Part shown: piece after piece, positions 33,048 through 41,030 of the stretch
Numbering within the stretch: position 1 is the stretch's first letter
Layout: each line of letters opens with the position of its first letter
Assembly (NCBI RefSeq): GCF_042432825.1
Contig: NZ_JBHLWN010000077.1
Location: forward strand, 62,001 to 126,000
DNA: 64,000 nucleotides
DNA from: Gordoniibacillus chartarius
Lineage (GTDB): Bacteria; Bacillota; Bacilli; Paenibacillales; NBRC-103111
Direction of reading: 5' to 3'
Notes under the pieces: generated by a model
Databases searched by the model: none
Told to the model about the DNA's origin: nothing
Seen by the model: the letters and a program-made list of their open reading frames with translations, nothing else
Program-made: the position numbers and the translations under genes

Positions 33048-34959
33048 CGATTTCCGGGCCGTTCGCGCGGCTCTTGTCGAAGGGAGGAATTTTCCAGCTG
33101 CGGCGCAGATCGGCCGTTTCGTCCCAGGGCTCCATGTGCAGCACCCGCTTCTTCAGCGGCGCCAAATCGGCGGCGAACTCGGCATAGCCGGGCAGCCGCT
33201 CGAGCTCCTCCCACAGCTTCGCGACCGCCGGGAGCACGGCATTCTTGTCGCCGCGGTAGTACGCCTCCTGGACGGCCACGTCGCCCAGCGGCAGGCGGGC
33301 CGGCCCGAATCCGGCCCCCGGCAGCTGCCGGTAGCCGTCCGCGATCAAGCTCGCGAGCGACAGGACGCCGACCGCCATTTGCGGAGTCACCATCCAGCTC
33401 GGCAGCGTGCGGTACTCGAAGCCGCCGTGCGGCTGGCGGCGAAAATCGCCGAGGAAGCCGTAGCGGGGCCGCCGGCGGCGGGTCGTGTCGGCTTCGACGA
33501 GCATGAGCGGCAGCGCCAGATAATTGTCGAGCGCGCGCAGCAGATGGGAATTCAGCCAGACGCGGCTGAAATGAATATGTCCGCCGAGCGGGAAGCCCGG
33601 CAGCGGCATGCCGCCCGCCAGCCACGTCAGGCCGGCGTCCTCGATGCGCGATGCCGCGAGATGCATCGCGCCCCGCAAGTTCGCCGCGAGCCTGCGCGGC
33701 TGCACGCTCGGCCGCGGCCGCAGCTCGGCCAGCGGCGTAATGACGCGATGCCCGCGAAGCACGATGGCATCGCACCCGGCTTCGCCGTCCCGCTCCAGAT
33801 AGCGCGAGGCGGCGACAACCTTGCCTGCTCCGTTCACGAGCAGGAACTCCGGGTCCGCGCCGAGCATCGCCGGCTCGGACCGCTCCCGCTCGCGCGCGAA
33901 CGACGCGGCGTAGCGGACGATCGCCTCGGCGTACAGCCCGCCGAGACGGGCATCCGGCTGCGGCCAGGCGGCCAGCACGGCGAGCCGCCCGCCCGGCCGG
34001 ATGCCGACGACGGCCTCGCCGTAGTCGAGGCCGAGCGCGTACAGCGCCTTGATCGCTTCGCGTACGGCGCGCTGGCTCGGATAGGTCGGCTCGGCGAGGC
34101 CGACCTCCACGAACTCGCCCGGCTTCTGGCCGGGCATCCGCCGCAGCAGCAGCGCCTCCCGCTGCAGCCGGAACAGCGTCAGTGCCTCCAAATGAAACAC
34201 CGGCACCCGATAGACATACGAATAGTCGCGCAGCACATCCTCCTTCTCCGTTAGCTCCGCTTCGCTGCCAATCCCGAACGTCCGTTCATCCGCCTCGACG
34301 CCGTGCTGACGAAGCTGCCGTACGGGCTCCTTCGGCATGAGCGGCAGCGCCAGGAAGCCGTCGTATGCCCCCATCCCCACGGAAACCGCCGTCTGCCCCC
34401 CCGACGGACGTGCCGACGAGGACGCAGCGGACGCCCCAGACGCTGCAGTCGCCGCAGACGCTTCAGACGCCGCGGATGCCTCGGTTCTTACCGCCAAGTC
34501 CGCGCGACGATCGCTTCTCCTTGACTGCCCTTCCTTCAAGCTCTTCTCTTGAGCCGCATTGTCCGCCGGCCCGGAGCCTGCCGCCGCTGCGCCCCCCGCT
34601 TTCTCCTTGCCCGCTTCGGCAACAGCGGATGCACCCGCTTTCCCCGCTCTGCGGGAGCCCCCTCCCGGCCTGACAGCCTTTGCCGACGACCAAAGTCCGG
34701 TCACCTTCATCGGCGTTGCCGGCTGGAAAGCCGCAGTCTCGCTCTGCTGTTCTTGTTCCGCCAACCGCTCTGCGGCCTGCTCCGCCGCTTTCGCCTGCCG
34801 AAGAATTGCAGCAAGGACCGCTTCAGCCTTCCGCTCGCCCCAGATCAGCACCCGACCGCCGAACTCGCCGCTTGGAAGCGCGGTTCCGTGCGGCACCTTC
34901 AGCCCCTGAAGCAGCTCCAGGGTGCCAGGCTCGTTTCCGTGCAGCACATAAACGCTCAC
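33040..34959 (-). CDS. Putative amidoligase (glutamine-synthetase-fold COOH-NH2 ligase)
   Basis: 639 residues. Residues 1-60 are a small N-terminal domain. Residues 100-190 are Ala/Ser/Gly/Lys-rich and disordered. Residues 225-330 are an uncharacterised conserved region. The C-terminal 360-560 part carries hallmarks of GS-like amidoligases: GADPEFLL (367-374), AELRP (411), GGHIHF (459-464), FEYRTLPS (514-521). In Aravind's amidoligase classification such folds (phiEco32-like type) form amide bonds on peptides or proteins. Located between cotE and mutS. Substrate unknown; a spore coat link is inference from context. No signal peptide. Confidence 0.75.
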   Translation of the reverse strand: MSVYVLHGNEPGTLELLQGLKVPHGTALPSGEFGGRVLIWGERKAEAVLAAILRQAKAAEQAAERLAEQEQQSETAAFQPATPMKVTGLWSSAKAVRPGGGSRRAGKAGASAVAEAGKEKAGGAAAAGSGPADNAAQEKSLKEGQSRRSDRRADLAVRTEASAASEASAATAASGASAASSSARPSGGQTAVSVGMGAYDGFLALPLMPKEPVRQLRQHGVEADERTFGIGSEAELTEKEDVLRDYSYVYRVPVFHLEALTLFRLQREALLLRRMPGQKPGEFVEVGLAEPTYPSQRAVREAIKALYALGLDYGEAVVGIRPGGRLAVLAAWPQPDARLGGLYAEAIVRYAASFARERERSEPAMLGADPEFLLVNGAGKVVAASRYLERDGEAGCDAIVLRGHRVITPLAELRPRPSVQPRRLAANLRGAMHLAASRIEDAGLTWLAGGMPLPGFPLGGHIHFSRVWLNSHLLRALDNYLALPLMLVEADTTRRRRPRYGFLGDFRRQPHGGFEYRTLPSWMVTPQMAVGVLSLASLIADGYRQLPGAGFGPARLPLGDVAVQEAYYRGDKNAVLPAVAKLWEELERLPGYAEFAADLAPLKKRVLHMEPWDETADLRRSWKIPPFDKSRANGPEIVL

Positions 34960-35010
34960 TCGTTAGGCCTCCTTCGTCTGACAACCCCGCACAAAAAAAT
35001 GTCTCGCCGA

Positions 35011-35038
35011 AACAAAAAAGAGGGCAGTCGCCCTCTTC
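35011..35038 (-). terminator. cotE terminator
   Basis: Minus-strand stem AAGAGGGC/GCCCTCTT with a 4-nt loop, followed by TTTTG. It separates cotE from the amidoligase gene. Confidence 0.85.
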
Positions 35039-35081
35039 TCCGGCACACCGGCCGCATAAGATATACCAAAATCAGAAAGCA

Positions 35082-35648
35082 TTAATCGACTTCGTCTTCG
35101 AGAAGCTCCGGATCGAGATCCTCGTAGTCGCCGTCCGTACCGTCGCCGAAATCGACGGTCTTGTCTTCGAGATCGCTGCAGCCGTTCGGGTTCACAATAA
35201 CGCAAACCTTCGTCTCCGCAACCATTTCCACGGCGTATTCCCGCTCCACACGGATCACGACGCCGCTTCCGTTCGTTGCAATGCTGGCCTCCACACAATT
35301 CGGCTCCTGCGTTGCAACGGCGGACACTTCAGCTGTCGACGGCTTATGTTTTTTGTCCAGATAGGACAGGGGGACGACTTCCACATAGGAAACCGTTTCC
35401 TTCGCAACATCGGTTTTCGTATTGCGATCATACGAATACCAGATGTTAATATCGTAAGTACCCACAACCTCGACGTTCTCGCCAGACTTAACCGCTTCGT
35501 ACTGATTGTTGATGATCCAAGCGCCTAAGATACTGGTCGGTCCGTTCGGGGGAGTGACGGTGTGACTTACGTGCGAGAATTTACGCCCCTTGCCGCAGAC
35601 AGCTTTCGTAATGATCTCTCTGGTCTGCAAATCATGGTCTATCGGCAT
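35082..35648 (-). CDS. cotE: Outer spore coat morphogenetic protein CotE
   Basis: 188 residues from ATG at 35648 (GGAGG 8 nt upstream; the frame starting at 35666 is rejected). N-terminal REIITKAVCGKGRKFS and the central TYDINIWYSYD and YVEVVPLSYLD blocks are diagnostic of CotE, which assembles on the forespore and recruits outer-coat proteins. The C-terminus is acidic (DLDPELLEDEVD), as in the family. Upstream of mutS, as in many Bacillales. Confidence 0.95.
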   Translation of the reverse strand: MPIDHDLQTREIITKAVCGKGRKFSHVSHTVTPPNGPTSILGAWIINNQYEAVKSGENVEVVGTYDINIWYSYDRNTKTDVAKETVSYVEVVPLSYLDKKHKPSTAEVSAVATQEPNCVEASIATNGSGVVIRVEREYAVEMVAETKVCVIVNPNGCSDLEDKTVDFGDGTDGDYEDLDPELLEDEVD

Positions 35649-35714
35649 CCCTTCAACCTCCTCCATACATCATTCATTACATGTGTATGCAGGACATTCG
35701 TCTATCGTGACAAC

Positions 35715-35744
35715 TTTATATGCAGTTTTGCTTGTTTGATATGT
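35715..35744 (-). promoter_or_regulatory. Possible sigma-E-type promoter of cotE
   Basis: Minus strand ACATATC, a 15-nt spacer, CATATAAA, loosely matching the mother-cell sigma-E consensus (KMATATT-N14/15-CATACAHT) with two mismatches per element. cotE is sigma-E-controlled in B. subtilis, but this site is weak. Confidence 0.35.
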
Positions 35745-35866
35745 AAGCGATTTCAACTAATAGAAGAAAGAGTTGCCGCTGTGCACCTCAGTCAGCAGCT
35801 CCCCGCCCAAGCTTGTTGACACAGTCTTCTTCCCGGTAAAATAAAGCCCCGTCCGCATATTCGCCA

Positions 35867-36850
35867 TCAAGCCTTCGCGCCCGCCTTCGTTCCAGCACTC
35901 GTATCCGCCAGCTGGCTCTTCGTTTTCTTCGCCACTCCCAAATACCCGTGCAGCTCAAGCATCAGCTGAAGCAGCGCCGAGCGAATCTCGAACTCCCCGC
36001 GCGTCGCCGGCAGCGGCATGCTGCGGAACACCGTCTCCAGCTCGCGCAGCCGCATTTCCGATCGGCCCGTATAATAGCTCTCCTTCACATCCCGGCTGAG
36101 CTCCTCGAATACGTCGGCCAGATGGCCGCCCTGCGGCAGCGCTTCATATACCTGTGCCACGAGAGACGCCATCCGGTGAATCGATTCGAGCTGCTCTCCG
36201 CGCATATAGAAGTACAGCGTCCATTTGCCGCCGCTCATCGAGAACGAATTTTGCTGCAGCTTGTCCGCAAGCTGACGCCCCCGGTTTACCGTTTCCTCGG
36301 CCGCAAGCAGCTCGGCGCCGTCCCACACCTGGCTCGTATCGCGCAGATGAGCCGCGAAATGGAGGAAAATATCCGAAAACAGCCCCTCCGCCTTATTTTT
36401 ACAAGCGGTTATCGCCGGATGCTCGTTGGGCATATAGAGGAAGTTGATCAACGTCGCCGAGCCGAGTCCGACAAGCAGCAGCTGCACTTCATTTATAATG
36501 GTCGCATACGAATACGAGTGCAAATTATAAAGATGAAACATGACGACAGAGCCGGTGACGGCCCCGTCCCGTAAATTCGCTCGGTGCAGAATCGGAAACA
36601 CAACCAGCACGAATAGGCCGATCACCCAGATTTCGAATCCGAGAAAACGAAAAAGCCCCGAAGCGACGAGCAAGCCGACCACCGACGCCCCGATTCGCTG
36701 CAGAGCGCTGTTCAGTCCTTTCTTTCTCGTCACTTCGATGCCCAAAATTGCGAGCAAACCCGCGGACAGCGGACTGCCCAGATGCAGCCACTCGGCAATA
36801 TAAATCGAAACGACTACGGCAATCGCCGTCTTGATGACCCGGATCCCCAT
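35867..36850 (-). CDS. Aromatic acid exporter family protein (ArAE_1)
   Basis: 327 residues from ATG at 36850 (AAGAAGG upstream; 26 further residues in frame are discarded). Four to five N-terminal membrane segments up to ~140 (VIKTAIAVVVSIYIAE, LLAILGIEVTRKKG, GLFVLVVFPI) and a cytosolic helical C-terminal half typical of ArAE_1_C. B. subtilis relatives (YqjA, YgaE) have no proven substrate. It follows the ABC permease gene by ~108 nt on the same strand and may or may not share its transcript. Confidence 0.8.
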   Translation of the reverse strand: MGIRVIKTAIAVVVSIYIAEWLHLGSPLSAGLLAILGIEVTRKKGLNSALQRIGASVVGLLVASGLFRFLGFEIWVIGLFVLVVFPILHRANLRDGAVTGSVVMFHLYNLHSYSYATIINEVQLLLVGLGSATLINFLYMPNEHPAITACKNKAEGLFSDIFLHFAAHLRDTSQVWDGAELLAAEETVNRGRQLADKLQQNSFSMSGGKWTLYFYMRGEQLESIHRMASLVAQVYEALPQGGHLADVFEELSRDVKESYYTGRSEMRLRELETVFRSMPLPATRGEFEIRSALLQLMLELHGYLGVAKKTKSQLADTSAGTKAGAKA

Positions 36851-36958
36851 CGGCAACCTTCTTCCAAACCGCAGCGCGGTGAAAATACGATCGCCTTCGA
36901 TTATTCCACGTTCATCCGGTTTTCGCAAGACCGTTCGCCCGATCGCTTCGTCCCGCCG

Positions 36959-37831
36959 CTACCGGCGGCCGCCGCCCATCCGTTTCTCCAAATACGCCAC
37001 CGCCTGATACATGACGGTCGCTACGAGCGCAATGACGAACAAGCTGCCGAGCACAAGCGTGAAATTGAATACCTGAAACCCGTACACGATCAAATAGCCG
37101 AGTCCGAGCTTCGATACGAGAAACTCGCCGACGATGACGCCGATCCAGGCCAGGCCGACGTTCACCTTCAAGGTAGAGACGATCGTCGGCACCGACGCGG
37201 GAAGCACCGCTTTGCGGAACAAGTCGCCGCGCTTCGCCCCGAACACCTGCAGCAGCTTGATGTAATTCGGGTCCGTCTCTTTGAATGAGCCGTAAATGAC
37301 CAGCGTTGTAATAATGACCGTAACGGATAAAGTCGTGGCGATAATAGATAAAGCCCCGGGACCGAAGCCGACGATAAACAGCGGACCGAACGCCACCTTC
37401 GGCATACTGTTCAGCACGACCATATAAGGATCGAGCACTCGCGAAAGGAACGGAGACCACCATAGCACTGCGGCGATAGCCGTGCCGATCAGCGTACCGA
37501 GCGTAAAGCCCAGGAACGTCTCCCAAACCGTCATGGCCAAGTGCGGGAACAGCGATCCGTCGGCGATTTTTTCGCCCAGGAGCAGCATGATTTTGCTCGG
37601 ATAGCTGAAGAGCAGCACATCAATCCATTGCAGCCGGCCCGCCGTTTCCCAAATCCCGAGCATTCCGGCGAGGAGCAGCAGCTGGGTGAGCCTGACTCGA
37701 GCGGCCGCAGAACGCTCCTCCGCTTCATGCCGCCGAAGCACCGCCGTCGTCAGCTCCTCATTCCCGTTCGGCTGCAGCACTGCCGAAGCCAGCTCTTCCG
37801 GGCCGTTCACCGTTTCCGAAGATACTTTCAT
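36959..37831 (-). CDS. ABC transporter permease (SsuC/ThiX type)
   Basis: 290 residues, with an unusually long (~50-residue) cytosolic N-terminus followed by six membrane helices. The EAA loop reads FGAKRGDLFRKAVLPASVPTI. It belongs to the nitrate/sulfonate/taurine/thiamine-precursor permease family. AAGGAGGGG precedes ATG, which overlaps the ATPase stop by 4 nt, so it is translationally coupled. Confidence 0.88.
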   Translation of the reverse strand: MKVSSETVNGPEELASAVLQPNGNEELTTAVLRRHEAEERSAAARVRLTQLLLLAGMLGIWETAGRLQWIDVLLFSYPSKIMLLLGEKIADGSLFPHLAMTVWETFLGFTLGTLIGTAIAAVLWWSPFLSRVLDPYMVVLNSMPKVAFGPLFIVGFGPGALSIIATTLSVTVIITTLVIYGSFKETDPNYIKLLQVFGAKRGDLFRKAVLPASVPTIVSTLKVNVGLAWIGVIVGEFLVSKLGLGYLIVYGFQVFNFTLVLGSLFVIALVATVMYQAVAYLEKRMGGGRR

Positions 37832-38640
37832 CGGCCTTCCCCTCCTTCGCGCCGCTTCATCGCCGCACCCGCTGCCGTCATTTGCTCGAATTCGCTCCAG
37901 ACATCCCGGAACAGCTCCTGAAAATGCGCCTGCTCGCGGGCTGCGAACGGCAGCTCGGCACGTATGTCCGCAGGCACTTCCACTTCTCTTCGAATGCGTC
38001 CCGGCCGCGGCTGCAAAATAAAGATCCGGTCGCTCATCGCAATCGCTTCGGTAATATCGTGCGTGACGAGCAGCGCCGATTTGCCCTTGTCGCGGAGCGT
38101 CTCCGCAACTAAATCCTCCAGCTGCAGCTTCGTTTGATAATCGAGCGCCGAGAACGGTTCGTCCAGCAGCAAAATATCCGGATCAGTCGCCAGCGTCCGC
38201 ACCAGCGCGACACGCTGCCTCATCCCCCCGGACAGCTGTGCGGGCAGCGCATCCTTGAAGCCGATGAGCCCCATCTCCTCCAGCAGATGGTGGACGTAAT
38301 CCTTACGCTCCTTCGTCAGCTGCCCGCGCAGCTCCAGACCGATATAGGCATTGTCCACAATCGTCCGCCACGGAAACAAGTAATCCTGCTGCAGCATATA
38401 GCCGATCTTCGGCGACGGGCCGGTCACCGGCTCGCCAAATAGGCCGACGACACCGCGAGTCGGCGCCATGAGCCCTGCAATCATCGAGAGAAGCGTCGTT
38501 TTGCCGCAGCCGCTCGGACCGATCAAGGACACGAATTCACCCGGCAAAAGCTGGAACGATATATGCTCGACCGCCAAAACCGCCTTTTTCTTCGCCACAT
38601 ACACTTGAGAAACATCTTGCACATCAATCGCCGGTTTCAT
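37828..38640 (-). CDS. ABC transporter ATP-binding protein (SsuB/ThiZ type)
   Basis: 270 residues from ATG at 38640 (GGAGGAG 8 nt upstream). Walker A GPSGCGKTT, Q-loop QQDYLFPWRT, signature LSGGMRQR, Walker B ILLLDEPFSALD, and the switch His in LLVTHD. The Phe-Ser-Ala after Walker B is typical of the nitrate/sulfonate/taurine importer class. Partner of the neighbouring permease and binding protein. Confidence 0.9.
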   Translation of the reverse strand: MKPAIDVQDVSQVYVAKKKAVLAVEHISFQLLPGEFVSLIGPSGCGKTTLLSMIAGLMAPTRGVVGLFGEPVTGPSPKIGYMLQQDYLFPWRTIVDNAYIGLELRGQLTKERKDYVHHLLEEMGLIGFKDALPAQLSGGMRQRVALVRTLATDPDILLLDEPFSALDYQTKLQLEDLVAETLRDKGKSALLVTHDITEAIAMSDRIFILQPRPGRIRREVEVPADIRAELPFAAREQAHFQELFRDVWSEFEQMTAAGAAMKRREGGEGR

Positions 38641-38699
38641 TGCGGAGCTCCTCCTTCCCAACCATTCCCTTCGCTTCATTTCCCTAGTAAGGAACGAAA

Positions 38700-38728
38700 G
38701 AAGGCTCTTCCTTACGGAAGCCGCCTTC
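38700..38728 (-). terminator. Intercistronic hairpin after the solute-binding protein gene
   Basis: Minus-strand stem GAAGGCGGCTTCC/GGAAGAGCCTTC with a 4-nt loop, followed only by TTTCG. Probably a partial terminator or mRNA stabiliser giving more binding protein than ATPase. Confidence 0.5.
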
Positions 38729-38733
38729 CCGCT

Positions 38734-39741
38734 TTACTTCACTGCCGTCCTCGCCTTCTCGGCAAACGAATTGTCGACCAGCATCTTGTAGTCCGCGTCG
38801 CCCTTCAGCTCGCCCGCCTGCCGCAGCACGTTCTTCAGGTTGTTCCATTCCTCTTCGTCGATGATTCCGTCCGTCGCGTAGCTTCCCTGTTCCTTGTACC
38901 GCTGAACGACGGAGCGGATGATCCCGATATCCGTGTCGGGAAAGAACGATTTGACCGCGTCGGCGATCTCGTTCACCTCTTTTTGCTGCACCCACAGCTG
39001 CGCCCGTTGAATCGCGTTCGTATATTTCTGAATCGTATCCGGATATTTGTTCATGAAGCTGCGCTTCGCCATGAAATCCGTATACGGCAGCTTCCCGCTT
39101 TCCTTGCCGAACGAAGCGATCACATAGCCTTTGCCTTCCTTCTCGAAGACGGACGCCTGCGGCTCAAACAGCTGCACATAATCGCCGGTGCCGGAAGCGA
39201 AAGCCGACGCGATGTTGGCGAACTCGATATTTTGAATGAGGTTGAGATCCTTCTGCGGGTCAATGCCGTGCTTACGGAGCGTAAATTCTCCGGCCATTTG
39301 CGGCATGCCCCCTTTTCTTTGACCGAGGAACGTAACCCCCCTGAGCGAGTTCCAGTCAAAATTCGTGACCGGCTTGCGGGCGACCAGGAACGTCCCGTCC
39401 GTCTGCGTCAGCTGCGCGAAACTGACGATCGGATCGCTCGAGCCTTGCTGCGCCACGTAGATTGAAGTCTCCGCTCCGACCAATGCAACGTCGATACCGC
39501 CGGACAGTAAAGCGGTCGCGACCTTATCCCCGCCCGGGATCGTCGTCAGCTCAACCTCCAGTCCCTCCTGCTTAAACATCCCTTGCGACAGCGCTACATA
39601 TTGCGGGGCGTAAAATATCGACCGCGTAACCTCGCCCACTCTTACTTTGCTTAGCTGCTCCGTCTTGCCGCCGCAAGCTGCCAGAACGCCTGCCAGCACG
39701 ACGAGTACAGCCGCTGCAGCCAGCATCCGAACCCGATACAT
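38734..39741 (-). CDS. ABC transporter substrate-binding lipoprotein (SsuA/THI5-like)
   Basis: 335 residues. Lipobox LAACG near residue 23. NMT1/THI5-like fold (YAPQYVALSQGMFKQEGLEVEL, ALLSGGIDVALVGAETS). Such proteins bind thiamine pyrimidine precursors, sulfonates or related anions. No thiamine riboswitch motif is visible upstream, so the thiamine assignment is not supported. ATG at 39741 follows GGGGGG by 6 nt. First gene of a three-gene importer operon. Confidence 0.85.
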   Translation of the reverse strand: MYRVRMLAAAAVLVVLAGVLAACGGKTEQLSKVRVGEVTRSIFYAPQYVALSQGMFKQEGLEVELTTIPGGDKVATALLSGGIDVALVGAETSIYVAQQGSSDPIVSFAQLTQTDGTFLVARKPVTNFDWNSLRGVTFLGQRKGGMPQMAGEFTLRKHGIDPQKDLNLIQNIEFANIASAFASGTGDYVQLFEPQASVFEKEGKGYVIASFGKESGKLPYTDFMAKRSFMNKYPDTIQKYTNAIQRAQLWVQQKEVNEIADAVKSFFPDTDIGIIRSVVQRYKEQGSYATDGIIDEEEWNNLKNVLRQAGELKGDADYKMLVDNSFAEKARTAVK

Positions 39742-39760
39742 AGGCAACCCCCCAAAGAGT

Positions 39761-39777
39761 TATCGTACGATATCGTA
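39761..39777. promoter_or_regulatory. Palindromic candidate operator in the ABC operon leader
   Basis: TATCGTACGATA (39761-39772) is a perfect 12-bp palindrome overlapping a second one, ACGATATCGT (39768-39777). It lies 20 nt upstream of the binding protein start. The regulator is unknown. Confidence 0.4.
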
Positions 39778-39888
39778 TGCAGGCGCCCAGAAGTCGGTTC
39801 GTACCTGTAAGTAAAATATTCCAGCCCTTCACAAAAGCAACACAGGCCAATAACACAACCTTGACAAAAGTTCGATAAAGTTATGGCT

Positions 39889-39905
39889 GTAGAACCCAGT
39901 TCTAC
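39889..39905. promoter_or_regulatory. Palindromic candidate operator before the nuclease gene
   Basis: GTAGAAC-CCA-GTTCTAC, perfect 7-bp arms, whose last bases form a TACAAT -10-like hexamer (39903-39908). A TTGACA occurs further upstream at 39861 but is too distant for that -10. Confidence 0.45.
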
Positions 39906-39929
39906 AATAAAATGTATGGGAGGCACATG

Positions 39930-40373
39930 ATGAAACGCATGTGGAAGGGCACGACGAAGGGTTTCGCTTTATTGATGGTGATGGCCGCAATGGCGGTGAC
40001 GCTCTTCAGCGGCTTCACAGTGAAGTCCGAAGCGGCGACCGGTTATGACGTAACCCTCGGCTTTCCGTTCAACCGCTACCCGCTTACCGGCGACCATATT
40101 CGCGATGCGATCGCCGCCGGGCATCCGTCCGTCTGCACGATCGACCGTGACGGTGCAGCCCAGAACCGAAAGGAATCGCTGGCCGGCATTCCGACCAAAA
40201 CCGGCTACGACCGCGACGAATGGCCGATGGCGATGTGCGAAGAAGGCGGCTACGGCGCAGACGTCCGTTACGTGCCGTCCTCCGACAACCGCGGTGCGGG
40301 CGCATGGGTCGGCAACCAGCTGTCGCAATATCCGGACGGCACTCGCGTGAAATTTTACATGAATTATAATTAA
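39930..40373 (+). CDS. nucB: NucA/NucB-family secreted DNase
   Basis: 147 residues from the second of two adjacent ATGs (GGGAGG 6 nt upstream). Signal peptide or anchor (~8-34, cleavage near SEA-AT). Nuclease motifs TGYDRDEWPMAMC and DNRGAGAWVGNQLSQ define the NucA/NucB group of small DNA-entry or sporulation extracellular nucleases. NucB acts on mother-cell or biofilm DNA, NucA in competence; which role applies is uncertain. A ComJ-type inhibitor gene follows. Confidence 0.88.
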   Translation: MKRMWKGTTKGFALLMVMAAMAVTLFSGFTVKSEAATGYDVTLGFPFNRYPLTGDHIRDAIAAGHPSVCTIDRDGAAQNRKESLAGIPTKTGYDRDEWPMAMCEEGGYGADVRYVPSSDNRGAGAWVGNQLSQYPDGTRVKFYMNYN

Positions 40374-40382
40374 CGTATGTAT

Positions 40383-40414
40383 GGAAGAGTCCTGCCGCCG
40401 GTCAGGGCTCTTCC
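40383..40414 (+). other. Strong hairpin between the nuclease and inhibitor genes
   Basis: 12-bp stem GGAAGAGTCCTG/CAGGGCTCTTCC with one G-U pair and an 8-nt loop, not followed by a T-run. It lies in the 66-nt gap and may set the nuclease:inhibitor ratio by RNA processing or partial termination. Confidence 0.6.
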
Positions 40415-40439
40415 GATCTCACTATGGGGGTACCCGAAC

Positions 40440-40937
40440 ATGACGCAGCATTGGCCGCTCCAACAAATTTTCGTTTCGTATTCGCAAATCGCCGTCTTCC
40501 GCAAGCAGCTTCCCCATCCGTTCTCCGATTGGTCGGACGCCCATATTGCTCAAGGCTTCGCTTGGCGCGAAGGCTCGGTTTCGTTCGGCACTCCGTCGGA
40601 AGCCGACGATCAATCCGAGATCGATGTCAGTGTGCAGAGCGAGCTGCATTTGCAGGATAACGCCGTTCGGGCCATCGTCGTCCCCTTTGTCGTAGGGCCG
40701 GAAGGCGTAACCGTCAGCAGCATCATGTCCGCACAGCACCACTTCGATGTTCCGCCGGGCACTTACGAGCTTCTCTTCGAGGCGATCCCGCAGTTTCCCG
40801 GACACTCCGATCCTATGAAGGTCCGCTATGCGTTCCGTTTCGTCCCTCATTCCGACCCTCAGCCCCGTGTGCTGAAGCATGACGATGAGCTTGCTCCACC
40901 CCCGGTTCTGCTGATGGAAGCGAAGGCCGCCGTTTAG
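40440..40937 (+). CDS. comJ: ComJ/Nin-family nuclease inhibitor
   Basis: 165 residues from ATG at 40440 (GGGGG upstream). No signal peptide. IFVSYSQIAVFRKQ, WSDAHIAQGFAWREGSVSFG and the C-terminal FRFVPH block match the competence protein ComJ family. In B. subtilis Nin (ComJ) binds and inhibits the nuclease NucA from the adjacent gene. Here the order is nuclease first. Probably protects the cell from internal nuclease activity. Confidence 0.85.
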   Translation: MTQHWPLQQIFVSYSQIAVFRKQLPHPFSDWSDAHIAQGFAWREGSVSFGTPSEADDQSEIDVSVQSELHLQDNAVRAIVVPFVVGPEGVTVSSIMSAQHHFDVPPGTYELLFEAIPQFPGHSDPMKVRYAFRFVPHSDPQPRVLKHDDELAPPPVLLMEAKAAV

Positions 40938-40994
40938 CAACGGCTCCGGTTAACCAGCGTAAGCGGAAGCTTTACGACATCAGCAACAACGACA

Positions 40995-41021
40995 AAGAGC
41001 CCTTCCGCGAGGAGGGCTCTT
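40995..41021. terminator. Terminator between comJ and tatC
   Basis: Stem AGAGCCCT/AGGGCTCT, followed by TCCTTCTTCC on the plus strand and TTTGTCG on the minus strand. Probably bidirectional but T-poor. Confidence 0.65.
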
Positions 41022-41030
41022 CCTTCTTCC

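Noticed and set aside
39742..39911. TPP riboswitch upstream of the THI5-like binding protein
   Set aside because: CUGAGA and the downstream conserved helix motif are absent.
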